Assembly: GCA_029865285.1 (NCBI GenBank)
Contig: JAOUHE010000018.1
Span: 1-17,861 of the forward strand
Direction: 5' to 3'
From: Chloroflexota bacterium
GTDB lineage: Bacteria > Chloroflexota > Limnocylindria > QHBO01
Length of the DNA stretch: 17,861 bases
Of the stretch, positions 1 to 6,436 are shown one piece after another. The notes below the pieces were generated by a model that worked only from the letters and a program-made list of their open reading frames with translations, was not told where the DNA came from and did no database searches. A program made the position numbers and the translations under genes. Each line of letters begins with the position of its first letter. Within the stretch, counting starts at the first letter, position 1.

Positions 1-2194
1 CCGCACGCCGTTCGCGACCAACCTTCCGGCCAGCCCTACGCCGCTCGTCGGACGTGACAGTGAACTGGCGGTCATCGCAGGCATGCTCAGCGCCGGCGAC
101 GTGCGGGTGCTGACCCTGACGGGCACCGGCGGGACGGGAAAGTCGCGGCTCGCCCTCGAAGCGGCGAGAAACGCGCTCCGCCACTTCCGTGACGGGGTCT
201 ACCTCGTCTTGCTCGCTTCGATCACCGACCCGGACCTCGTCCTGGCGGAAATCGCGCGCGTGCTCGGCGTCCGGGACTCGACGGCGCGGCCGCGAGTCGA
301 GACGCTGGCGGACGCCCTGCGCGGCAGACGGATCCTGCTCGTGATCGACAACTTCGAGCACCTGACGGCCGCCGCGAAAGATGTCGGCCTCCTCCTGCAG
401 CGTGCTCCCGACCTGGTCGTCCTGGCGACGAGCCGTGGGCGTCTACGCATCTCCGGCGAGCAGGTCGTGGCGGTTGGGCCACTTCCGGACGACGATGCCG
501 TCACGCTCTTCCTCGAGCGCGCCTCTGCAGCCGATCCCACGTTCCGGGAGGAGGACGCCGACCGTGCGGTCATCAGGCAGATCTGCAATCGCGTTGACCG
601 CCTCCCCCTCGCGATCGAGCTCGCGGCAGCGCGAATGCCGGCGCTCGGGCTGGAAGGGCTGCTCAATCGGCTGGACCACGCTCTCGGGGTCCTGACCGAT
701 GGCCTGCGCGATGCGGCTCCGCGGCAGCAAACCCTGCGCGCGACGATCGACTGGAGCTACCGGCTGCTGAGTCCAGCCCAGCGTGCGCTCTACGCGTCGC
801 TCGCCGTCTTTCGCGGGGGATCGACGCTCGGCGCGATCGAGACGGTGTGCGGACAGCTCTCCGAGGACCTGGTCGGAGATCTGTCAGAGCTCATCGACCG
901 GGGGCTCCTGCGACGAGAGGCGGTCGCGGGGATTGATCCCCGATTCCAGATGCTCGCGACCGTGCACGAGTATGCGCGCGAGCTCCTGGACGCCGAGCCA
1001 AATGCGAGTGAGCTCCGCCAGCGGCACGCAGCCTTTTTCGCCGATTTCGCGAGGCGTGCCGAGTCGGGCCTCGAGGGCGAAGAACAGGCTGTCTGGCTCG
1101 CAAACATCGAGCAGGAGCTCGACAACGTGCGCGCCGCCCTTGAGTACGCCTTCCACTCGGAGCGTCCTGCGCTCGGGCTGCGCATCGTGTCGTCACTCGG
1201 GCGATTCTGGCGCGCACACGGCCACGTGACAGAGGCGCGCCACTGGCTCGCGCAGGGTCTCTCTCTGCCGGGGGACGTGCCCGCAGATGTACGGGCGTTC
1301 GCCGTCTGGACCGCTGCTCGCCAGGCGATGGCGCAGCATGACTACGACGCCGCTGCCCCGCTCGCCCGCGAGGCGAACGCGCTCTTCCGGGATACAGGGC
1401 ACCAGCGCGAGGTCGTCTTCTCACTCTGCGAGTTGGCCAACATCGAGCTGATCCACGACGAGATCGACCGTGCGGGCGTGCTCGCAGACGAAGCTCGCAC
1501 GGTCGCCGCTGCGCTCGGCGATGCACGCACAACCTCGGCCGTGATGCAACTCCAGGCGGAGGTGGCGGCCGCGCGAGGCGAGCACGCGCGCGCCCAGCAG
1601 CTCTCCACCGAGGCGCTGGCGCTGCGTCGAACGCTCGGCGATCGGCTCCTGGTGGTGGACTCCGCCTACAACCTGGGCGAATCGGCCTTCGCGGCCGGTG
1701 ATCACGAACATGCGCGAGCGGCGCTCGAGGAGTGTTTGGCACTCTCGCTTGAGCTCGGCGACGCGCTGCATCGAGCTGCCGCGCTGTGCGTCCTCGGCGA
1801 GGTTGCACTCCTCGACGGTGCCTCCGTGCGCGCGGAAGACCTGTTGCGCGAAAGCCTTGCGATCTATGCAGAGCTGCCCGACGATCGAGCAAGTGCTGAG
1901 TGCCTCCTTGGACTGGCGGGTGTCAGTGCGAGCCTCGGGCGCTCCGACGAGGCGGCGCGTCTCTGGGGTGCGGCCGACGCTCTCCGACAGGACGACACTC
2001 CGCTGGCCGGCGAGCTCCGCGTGATCGCGCTCCTCGAGCGGAATCTCACCCCGAGCCTGGGAGACCACCTCGCGGCGCGGAAGGAGGAGGGACGCCTCCT
2101 CGACCGGGAGCTCGTCCTTCGCGGGCAAGAAACTCCATTGCCCGCGGGGCGACACCGGAGTAACGTGCCTCCTCTCGGCATCAGAAAGGAATGA
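1..2194 (+). CDS. AfsR/cyclase-type NB-ARC ATPase with TPR repeats, 5' partial
   Basis: The reading frame is open from base 2, so the gene starts upstream of the window; the ATG at 83 is internal. The first residues (NLPASPTPLVGRDSEL) are the usual linker and entry into the NTPase domain of AfsR-like regulators and multidomain class III cyclases. Numbering from the ATG at 83, the P-loop GTGGTGKS lies at 14-21, Walker B with VIDNFEHL around 86-93 (Asp89), then ATSRGRLRISGEQV (a sensor-like element) and LPLAIELAAARM, which is typical of these STAND ATPases. From about residue 330 the protein is alanine-rich, helical and TPR-like, for ligand or partner binding. There is no C-terminal LuxR helix-turn-helix, so any output domain (DNA-binding/BTAD or adenylate cyclase) must lie in the missing N-terminus. 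A cyclase is my inference from the linker style only. The family is sure; the output activity is unknown. Confidence 0.88.
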   Translation, partial: RTPFATNLPASPTPLVGRDSELAVIAGMLSAGDVRVLTLTGTGGTGKSRLALEAARNALRHFRDGVYLVLLASITDPDLVLAEIARVLGVRDSTARPRVETLADALRGRRILLVIDNFEHLTAAAKDVGLLLQRAPDLVVLATSRGRLRISGEQVVAVGPLPDDDAVTLFLERASAADPTFREEDADRAVIRQICNRVDRLPLAIELAAARMPALGLEGLLNRLDHALGVLTDGLRDAAPRQQTLRATIDWSYRLLSPAQRALYASLAVFRGGSTLGAIETVCGQLSEDLVGDLSELIDRGLLRREAVAGIDPRFQMLATVHEYARELLDAEPNASELRQRHAAFFADFARRAESGLEGEEQAVWLANIEQELDNVRAALEYAFHSERPALGLRIVSSLGRFWRAHGHVTEARHWLAQGLSLPGDVPADVRAFAVWTAARQAMAQHDYDAAAPLAREANALFRDTGHQREVVFSLCELANIELIHDEIDRAGVLADEARTVAAALGDARTTSAVMQLQAEVAAARGEHARAQQLSTEALALRRTLGDRLLVVDSAYNLGESAFAAGDHEHARAALEECLALSLELGDALHRAAALCVLGEVALLDGASVRAEDLLRESLAIYAELPDDRASAECLLGLAGVSASLGRSDEAARLWGAADALRQDDTPLAGELRVIALLERNLTPSLGDHLAARKEEGRLLDRELVLRGQETPLPAGRHRSNVPPLGIRKE
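2183..2190 (+). promoter_or_regulatory. Shine-Dalgarno sequence for the small ORF
   Basis: AGAAAGGA ends 6 bases before the ATG at 2197. It decides between two in-frame ATGs: the one at 2191 touches the Shine-Dalgarno and is too close, while 2197 has proper spacing. It overlaps the last codons of the upstream regulator (stop at 2192-2194), so translation is probably coupled. It is the only convincing Shine-Dalgarno that I see in the window. Confidence 0.6.
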
Positions 2195-2196
2195 CC

Positions 2197-2361
2197 ATGA
2201 AGGGTCCAAAGAAGGGCAAGGGCATCGATCTCAAAGCGGCGCTGGACGACGCGGCGAGCCAGGTCGACAAGGACGCGCTGGGCGAATACAAGGTCGAGCT
2301 CTCCGTCGAGGTCGGCAACCCGAAGATCAAGGAGTACAAGGTCACCATCACGCCCGTCTGA
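2197..2361 (+). CDS. Small lysine-rich hypothetical protein (54 aa)
   Basis: This short ORF starts 2 bases after the stop of the upstream NTPase/TPR gene and has a good Shine-Dalgarno. It encodes 54 residues beginning MKGPKKGKGIDLKAALDDA. Nine lysines are in or near the ends, and the middle looks like one amphipathic helix (about residues 10-24) followed by two beta strands (about 29-36 and 42-53, the second reading IKEYKVTITPV). The compact helix-strand-strand arrangement, with a conserved-looking 'KEYKV' strand, loosely recalls the dodecin fold without its first strand; that is a topological impression, not a homology claim. It has no signal peptide and no cysteine. Tight linkage suggests that it is made together with the regulator and could be its partner or effector. 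Function is not recognised. The frame ends cleanly with TGA. Confidence 0.6.
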   Translation: MKGPKKGKGIDLKAALDDAASQVDKDALGEYKVELSVEVGNPKIKEYKVTITPV

Positions 2362-2403
2362 CGCCGGCCCATGACCTTGCGGGCCTGCTCGAACGAAGCG
2401 GCC

Positions 2404-2409
2404 TATGCT
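2404..2409 (+). promoter_or_regulatory. -10 element, leaderless promoter of the PAC2 gene
   Basis: TATGCT ends 7 bases before the ATG at 2417, so transcription should begin at or next to the start codon. There is no matching -35 at the usual distance and no Shine-Dalgarno. The in-frame ATG at 2405 lies inside this hexamer and is therefore unlikely to be the start. Confidence 0.55.
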
Positions 2410-2416
2410 TGGCAGC

Positions 2417-3292
2417 ATGCCGCTGTACCACCTCGACGAATCGGTCGTACCTGACGCGCCGGTCCTGATCGCCGCCCTGGATGGGTGGGTCAACGGCGGG
2501 AATGCCGGGACGCTGGCAGCCGAGCAACTCGCAACCGATGGCCGCGTCGTCGCGACCTTCGACGGTGACCGGCTCTTCGACTTCCGCGCGCGCCGCCCGA
2601 CGCTCGACATCATCGACGGGAAGCTCATCGACCTGGAGTGGCCCCAGCTCCAGCTGACCGCCGCGCAGATCGGGGATCGCGACCTGCTGGTGCTCACCGG
2701 TGCCGAACCGGACTACGCCTGGCGCGAGCTCGCCGCTGACGTCGTGAGCCTCGCGCGGCGCCTGCAGGTCACCAGCTGGGTCAGCATGGGAGCGATTCCG
2801 GCGACCGTGGCCCACACGCGCCCGGTGCCGGTGCTCGGCACCGCGTCCGCCCCGGGGCTGCTGCCCGCCGGCATCAGCCAGGGACCGATCGGTCATCTGC
2901 GCGTTCCGGCCGCGGCCCTATCGGTCCTGGAGCTCGCCGTCTCGACGGCGGGGATCCCCGCCGTCGGCTTCTTCGCGCAGGTCCCGCACTACGCTTCGGG
3001 CAGCTTCCCGGCGGCGGCGATCGAGCTGCTCAAGCATGTCGGCCGCTACCTCGACCTTGAGCTCCCCATCGGCGACCTCGGGCGCAGGGCGCTCGAAACG
3101 CGTGCCCTGCTGGATGCGGCGACCTCGGGGGACGAGCGCACCCGAACCTACGTGGAGAGCATGGAGGAGGTGGCCGACGCGGCCGGAACGCCGTCGGGCG
3201 ATGAGTTGATCGCCGATATCGAGCGCTTCCTCCGCGACCGCGGTCCCGACGGCGGTGATCGCGAAGGCGGCGGAGGCGGCCGGCCCAACTGA
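2417..3292 (+). CDS. PAC2 family protein (proteasome assembly chaperone-like)
   Basis: The 291-residue protein opens with PLYHLDE followed by VLIAALDGWVNGGNAG, the usual N-terminal signature of bacterial PAC2-family proteins (ATP-grasp-like/PAC2 superfamily, related to eukaryotic proteasome assembly chaperone 2). Further family-like stretches are DRLFDFRARRP (about 54-64), DLLVLTGAEPDYAW (about 92-105), the SMGAIPATVAHTRPVPVLGTA region (about 126-146) and VGFFAQVPHYASG (near 185-197). The last 60 residues are charged and end in a glycine-rich tail, possibly disordered. The cellular role of bacterial members is not established; some occur with proteasome genes, but none are present here. The start at 2417 was chosen because a -10 hexamer lies just upstream; a start at 2405 would add four residues. 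It is a single-gene unit. Confidence 0.87.
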   Translation: MPLYHLDESVVPDAPVLIAALDGWVNGGNAGTLAAEQLATDGRVVATFDGDRLFDFRARRPTLDIIDGKLIDLEWPQLQLTAAQIGDRDLLVLTGAEPDYAWRELAADVVSLARRLQVTSWVSMGAIPATVAHTRPVPVLGTASAPGLLPAGISQGPIGHLRVPAAALSVLELAVSTAGIPAVGFFAQVPHYASGSFPAAAIELLKHVGRYLDLELPIGDLGRRALETRALLDAATSGDERTRTYVESMEEVADAAGTPSGDELIADIERFLRDRGPDGGDREGGGGGRPN

Positions 3293-3354
3293 GCCGCCAT
3301 AGGTACGCCGACCGATAGCCCGGACGGCCCGTGGTGGAATGTTGCCCGCATCGG

Positions 3355-3360
3355 TACCGT
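3355..3360 (+). promoter_or_regulatory. -10 element, leaderless promoter of the 136-aa hypothetical gene
   Basis: TACCGT ends 8 bases before the ATG at 3369. It follows the same pattern as the other promoters in this window and favours 3369 over the in-frame ATGs at 3339 (upstream of the promoter) and 3414 (which has a weak AGGA nearby). Confidence 0.4.
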
Positions 3361-3368
3361 CATTGGCG

Positions 3369-3779
3369 ATGGGCAGGCGGACACCAGTCGACGACGGAGA
3401 CGAACCAGGACCGATGACGCAGGTAATCGGCACCCGAGAGTGGCGCAGGTACGGATTCGGCGGACCGCCGGAGCCCTGGGCGAGTGGTGCCCGGCAGGAT
3501 CTCGATCGGCTCTCCACCTCGTACTACCTCGACGTGCTCGACGCACGACCTCGCGCGCTCGCCGCGGCGCCGGACGAGGAGATGCGCGCGCGCATCGAGG
3601 AGTTGTTCGCCACGGCGACGCGGCACAAGCACGAGATCGACTACACGCTGCGCCACTGGGCCACACCCGTCGAGCGCGCGCGTGTCGAAGACCGTCTCGG
3701 CTCGCTGATGCGCATCAGCCGCCGCATCCGATCGATCGCGGATCCGTCAACGACCCACACTGAGCCCGACGCAGCCTGA
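3369..3779 (+). CDS. Hypothetical protein, 136 aa
   Basis: This is a well-formed frame between two confident genes, with no competing gene on the other strand. The protein begins MGRRTPVDDGDEPGP, and then has a WRRYGFGGPPEPWASGARQDLDRLSTSYYLDVLDARPRAL region cut here at natural boundaries: a GFGGPPEPW turn-rich segment (about 34-42), a Tyr/Leu-rich segment (about 52-60) and, from about 65 on, a long charged helical region with many Arg and Glu residues. There is no signal peptide or membrane segment. The helical half could form a coiled coil or bind nucleic acid or protein, but I do not recognise the family. The start is uncertain: 3369 is preferred because of the -10 hexamer, while 3414 would give 121 residues starting MTQVIGTREW, where the conserved-looking part begins. 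Confidence 0.6.
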   Translation: MGRRTPVDDGDEPGPMTQVIGTREWRRYGFGGPPEPWASGARQDLDRLSTSYYLDVLDARPRALAAAPDEEMRARIEELFATATRHKHEIDYTLRHWATPVERARVEDRLGSLMRISRRIRSIADPSTTHTEPDAA

Positions 3780-3790
3780 CCCCGATATGT

Positions 3791-3826
3791 CCCCGGCCGC
3801 ACCTGCGTGCGGCCCGTTGACCGGGG
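3791..3826 (+). terminator. GC-rich hairpin between the hypothetical gene and the dehydratase
   Basis: GGCCGCAC (3795-3802) and GTGCGGCC (3807-3814) form a perfect 8-bp stem with a four-base loop. An outer CCCC (3791-3794) can also pair with GGGG (3823-3826). No uridine run follows, so it is at best a weak intrinsic terminator. It ends 4 bases before the -10 hexamer of the next gene, in the position where a -35 or operator would be, so a regulatory role is the alternative. Confidence 0.4.
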
Positions 3827-3829
3827 CCG

Positions 3830-3835
3830 TAGGCT
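3830..3835 (+). promoter_or_regulatory. -10 element, leaderless promoter of the PLP dehydratase gene
   Basis: TAGGCT ends 7 bases before the ATG at 3843, with no Shine-Dalgarno. It argues against the longer GTG start at 3807, which would fall inside the hairpin. Confidence 0.55.
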
Positions 3836-3842
3836 AGGGCGC

Positions 3843-4820
3843 ATGCCCCGCTACCCCCTCCTCGCAGACATCCTCGCCGCCCGAAAGCGGCTCGCAGGCA
3901 TCGCGCTTCACACCCCGCTCGAGGACTCCCCGACCCTGGCGGCAAAGAGCGGAGCCGTGGAGGTGCGGTTCAAGCTCGAGTTGCTCCAGCCGACCGGATC
4001 GTTCAAGACACGTGGCGCTCACAACAAGGTGGCGCTCATCGCCGCCGAGCGGCCCGATGTGGAACTCGTGACGGCCAGCACCGGCAACCACGGGATCGCG
4101 GTGGCAACCGCGGCCGCTCGTCATGGCATGCGACTTACCGTGCTGGTCGGCAAGGCGATATCCCCCGGAAAACTGGAGCGGCTGCGTGCGCTCGAGTCGG
4201 ACCGATGCGTGGTCGAGCTGTTCGGACGCGACTCCGACGACGCGGAGGCCGAGGCGCGCCGACGCGACACGGCGGGGATCGCCGTCTATGTGCACCCGTA
4301 CAACGACCCCGACGTGATCGCCGGTCAGGGCACCGTCGGCGCGGAGATTCTCGACGACTGGCCGGAGTGCAACGCCATCGTGGTGCCGATCGGCGGCGGA
4401 GGTCTCATCGCCGGCATCGGTCTGTGGGCCAAAGCGGTCAAGCCCGGACTTCGCCTGATCGGGGTCCAGCCGTCCGCCTCGCCGCCCATGTACGCCTACC
4501 TGGGGTCGAATTCCACCAAGCCGATGCCGATCGCCCCGACCCTGGCCGACGGTGTCGCCGGCAACATCGAGCGCGAGAGCATCACCTGGAAGATGTGCCG
4601 CCAACTGGTCGACGAGGTGGTGCTCGTTGACGAGGAGCAGATCGCCGACGCCATGGCCTGGTCGCTGGGCGTCCACCACCTGGTGGTCGAGGGGAGTGGC
4701 GCGCTCGGGATCGCGGCGCTGCGAGCGCGGCTCGGCGGACTCACCGACCGCCGGGCGGCGGTCGTGCTGACCGGCCGGAACGCCGATGCGGCGGTACTCG
4801 CATCACTGCTTGCCCGCTGA
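3843..4820 (+). CDS. PLP-dependent threonine/serine dehydratase-like enzyme
   Basis: This 325-residue fold-type II PLP enzyme probably deaminates L-threonine (to 2-oxobutanoate) or L-serine (to pyruvate). The cofactor lysine is in TGSFKTRGA (Lys55), the substrate-binding loop is ASTGNHG (about 79-85), and the phosphate-binding glycine loop is PIGGGGLIAG (about 182-191). The C-terminal VEGSGALG and LTGRN complete the family pattern. There is no C-terminal ACT domain, so it resembles the catabolic/short form (TdcB or serine-racemase-like) rather than the isoleucine-inhibited long IlvA. Related enzymes such as ectoine-pathway EutB cannot be excluded. It stands alone between two promoters. The threonine genes thrC and thrB a few kilobases away fit a role in threonine turnover or isoleucine synthesis. 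Confidence 0.88.
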   Translation: MPRYPLLADILAARKRLAGIALHTPLEDSPTLAAKSGAVEVRFKLELLQPTGSFKTRGAHNKVALIAAERPDVELVTASTGNHGIAVATAAARHGMRLTVLVGKAISPGKLERLRALESDRCVVELFGRDSDDAEAEARRRDTAGIAVYVHPYNDPDVIAGQGTVGAEILDDWPECNAIVVPIGGGGLIAGIGLWAKAVKPGLRLIGVQPSASPPMYAYLGSNSTKPMPIAPTLADGVAGNIERESITWKMCRQLVDEVVLVDEEQIADAMAWSLGVHHLVVEGSGALGIAALRARLGGLTDRRAAVVLTGRNADAAVLASLLAR

Positions 4821-4842
4821 GATCGGGGCTTGCGCCCAGCAG

Positions 4843-4848
4843 TAGCAT
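4843..4848 (+). promoter_or_regulatory. -10 element, leaderless promoter of the membrane protein gene
   Basis: TAGCAT ends 6 bases before the ATG at 4855. No Shine-Dalgarno is present. Confidence 0.55.
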
Positions 4849-4854
4849 CTTTGC

Positions 4855-5490
4855 ATGACCGATGAGCAGACAGGACCGCTAGCGCCGCCACCGGAACCGC
4901 GCAGGGGGTACCCCGGATCGGCAGTTCTGGGCGGCATCCTGATCGTGGTGGGGCTGATCTTCTTCGCCAGCCAGCAGTTGAACATCGACATCGGTAAGGC
5001 GACCTGGCCGTTCTACGTCATCGCTCCCGGCGCAGGCTTGCTGGCGCTCGGACTGATGCAGCGACGCGGCGAGGGGCTGGTCATCGCCGGCAGCGTCGTG
5101 ACCATGGTCGGCCTGGTGCTCTTCTACCAGAACGCCACCGACCACTGGGAGAGCTGGGCCTACGCCTGGGCGCTGGTCGGCCCGGGCGGCAGCGGCATCG
5201 GGATGCTCCTGTACGGGACCCGCAGCGCCAACGTCAAGATGGCCCGCGAGGGCTTCTGGGCGATCGTCACGGCGCTAGGCATCTTCGCCGTCGGCTTCAT
5301 CTTCTTTGAAGGGGTGATCGGGATCAGCGGGGAACGTCTGCCATTGCCGGAGTGGGCGATGCCGGCGGTGATCATCGTCATCGGCGTGCTCGTCCTCGCC
5401 CGTGGACTGACGGCCCGGCGCCACCACCCCGAGGAATGGCCCGAGGTTTCGCGAGACGAGGCGTCGCCGGAGTCCGACACCCGCGGCTGA
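4855..5490 (+). CDS. Six-helix integral membrane protein of unknown function
   Basis: The 211-residue protein has a short proline-rich cytoplasmic-looking N-terminus (EQTGPLAPPPEPRRGYP). About six hydrophobic segments follow, near residues 22-42, 53-68, 74-93, 101-120, 133-156 and 167-185, then a charged tail (RHHPEEWPEVSRDEASPESD). The N-terminal AVLGGILIVVGLIFFASQQLN resembles LiaF/DUF5668-type membrane proteins, which often modulate envelope-stress signalling. Similarity is limited to this general pattern, so no function is assigned. It leads a unit with the acetyltransferase gene, whose GTG start lies 4 bp after this stop. Confidence 0.82.
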   Translation: MTDEQTGPLAPPPEPRRGYPGSAVLGGILIVVGLIFFASQQLNIDIGKATWPFYVIAPGAGLLALGLMQRRGEGLVIAGSVVTMVGLVLFYQNATDHWESWAYAWALVGPGGSGIGMLLYGTRSANVKMAREGFWAIVTALGIFAVGFIFFEGVIGISGERLPLPEWAMPAVIIVIGVLVLARGLTARRHHPEEWPEVSRDEASPESDTRG

Positions 5491-5494
5491 CTGC

Positions 5495-6076
5495 GTGACC
5501 CTCGAAGTTCGGCCGGTCACTGCCGACCGCTGGCAAGAGCTCGCCGAGTTCTTCGGACCGTCGGGGGCATTCAGCCACTGCTGGTGCACCTGGTGGCGAC
5601 AGACCACCAACGAGTTCAGTACCGGCCTGCGGGATGGGGGCGCAGGAAACAAGGCCCTGATGCATGCCGACGTCGAGGCTGGCTTGGAGCCGGGCCTGCT
5701 CGCCTATCGCGATGGAGCGCCAGCCGGCTGGATCAGCGTCGCGCCACGTCCCCAGTTCGGGCGCATCCTTCGCTCGCGACGCATCGGCCCGCCCGCTGAT
5801 GAGGCGACCGATGAGGGCGTCTGGTCGGTCGTCTGCTTCTGGATCCCGCGCGCCGAGCGCGGCCGGGGCGTGGCCACGGCGCTGCTGGACGCGGCGGTCG
5901 AGCATGCGCGGGCGCGCGGCGCTACCACGCTGGAGGCCTACCCGGTTGACGCGGCCAATGGACGTCTGCCGAGCAGCAGCGTGTTCACCGGAACGGTCGC
6001 CATGTTTGCGCGCGCCGGGTTCGCCGAGGTCGTGCGGCCGCGCGGCGTGCAGGTGGTGGTGCGCCGCTCGCTCTAG
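5495..6076 (+). CDS. GNAT family N-acetyltransferase
   Basis: The 193-residue protein starts with GTG 4 bp after the preceding stop, with no Shine-Dalgarno, so coupled translation is likely. The core GNAT motif A appears as ERGRGVATALLDAAVEHAR (about residues 121-139), the acetyl-CoA pyrophosphate loop with its R-x-x-G-x-A pattern. It is followed by the LEAYPVD strand and MFARAGFAEVVRPRG, the C-terminal helix-strand of the fold. An N-terminal SHCWCTWWR motif (about 27-35), with two cysteines and three tryptophans, marks a GNAT subgroup common in actinobacteria and Chloroflexota, often annotated only as GNAT. The substrate is unknown; candidates are a small amine, antibiotic or protein N-terminus. 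Co-transcription with a membrane protein gives no clear hint. Confidence 0.87.
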   Translation: MTLEVRPVTADRWQELAEFFGPSGAFSHCWCTWWRQTTNEFSTGLRDGGAGNKALMHADVEAGLEPGLLAYRDGAPAGWISVAPRPQFGRILRSRRIGPPADEATDEGVWSVVCFWIPRAERGRGVATALLDAAVEHARARGATTLEAYPVDAANGRLPSSSVFTGTVAMFARAGFAEVVRPRGVQVVVRRSL

Positions 6077-6104
6077 GCGGCCGGGGAGCGCGCTCCTCGC
6101 CGCC
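6076..6104 (+). terminator. Imperfect GC hairpin after the acetyltransferase gene
   Basis: Starting at the stop codon, GGCGGC...GGGGAGCG can pair with CGCTCC...GCCGCC around a perfect GGAGCG/CGCTCC centre (6085-6096). The stem is strong, but the loop has to open from the palindrome centre and no T-run follows. It is a weak intrinsic terminator candidate. Confidence 0.3.
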
Positions 6105-6166
6105 GGCGGCCGATCTTCGCCAGACGTGCACCCGGGGACCGCCAGGCGAGGTATACAGGCATCTTC

Positions 6167-6179
6167 GCCACTTCGTGAC
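6167..6179 (-). repeat. Short inverted copy of the intergenic repeat
   Basis: GCCACTTCGTGAC matches the reverse complement of the GTGAC...GTGGC part of the copy at 6318-6343 at 10 of 13 positions. It could be the left end of a roughly 177-bp element ending at 6343. The match is short, and chance is possible. Confidence 0.3.
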
Positions 6180-6257
6180 GATGGATCGCCCCCGCACCGT
6201 GCTCGGGAAGGGCTCCTGTGGCAACCTGAGCGGCTCACCACCGCTGGAACAGCCGCC

Positions 6258-6283
6258 TAACGGTCCCCGGGTGACCAGGTGGC
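6258..6283 (+). repeat. Intergenic imperfect direct repeat, copy 1
   Basis: This 26-bp unit has the pattern TAA-GGTCC...GGTGAC...GTGGC. It matches copy 2 at 21 of 26 positions, counted by hand. Between the copies lies GTGGAAATTGGGCC (6293-6306). The layout recalls the multiply repeated termini of IS21-like elements, but only from memory. Confidence 0.55.
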
Positions 6284-6317
6284 AGAGTAGTCGTGGAAAT
6301 TGGGCCGCCCGGGGCCG

Positions 6318-6343
6318 TAATGGTCCTCCGGTGACAATGTGGC
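6318..6343 (+). repeat. Intergenic imperfect direct repeat, copy 2
   Basis: The second copy is exactly 60 bp downstream of the first; the five differences are scattered. A small-regulator or IHF-like site array is an alternative to a mobile-element end, because the repeat lies about 80-120 bp upstream of the dehydrogenase -10. Confidence 0.55.
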
Positions 6344-6420
6344 GAGGAACGAGGCTCACGCCGTGGTCGAGACCGCTGTCGAACGTGGGCGCCCGGCAGC
6401 GCGTCCCCGCGGCCGCCCCG

Positions 6421-6426
6421 TATCCT
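6421..6426 (+). promoter_or_regulatory. -10 element of the 2-oxoglutarate dehydrogenase gene
   Basis: TATCCT ends 10 bases before the ATG at 6437, predicting a leader of only a few bases. No Shine-Dalgarno is visible between it and the ATG. Confidence 0.45.
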
Positions 6427-6436
6427 TAGCAGCGCC

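Larger units (their letters stand above)
6077..6436. other. 360-bp intergenic region, no supported gene
   Basis: This is the only gap of more than 300 bp. It holds the hairpin just after the acetyltransferase gene, two copies of a 10-mer ATCTTCGCCA (6113-6122 and 6161-6170), two imperfect 26-bp direct repeats exactly 60 bp apart, a third short inverted copy, and the promoter of the large dehydrogenase gene. An 84-residue open frame at 6175-6429 is rich in Pro, Arg and Gly, has no family-like motif and runs into the promoter, so I do not call it. The region may be a decayed insertion. Confidence 0.6.

Noticed and set aside
891..1892. 333-residue minus-strand open frame
   Set aside because: It is extremely rich in Arg, Ala and Pro, with no motifs; it is antisense to the TPR region.
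2191..2196. ATG at 2191 as start of the small ORF
   Set aside because: It is in frame but directly touches the Shine-Dalgarno; the ATG at 2197 has correct spacing.
4826..4837. Small GGGC/GCCC hairpin after the dehydratase gene
   Set aside because: A four-base stem with no T-run is too weak to call a terminator in GC-rich DNA.
6175..6429. 84-residue frame in the intergenic region
   Set aside because: It has low-complexity Pro/Arg/Gly content, crosses the repeats and ends in the kgd promoter. It has no Shine-Dalgarno, no -10 at the start and no recognisable domain.
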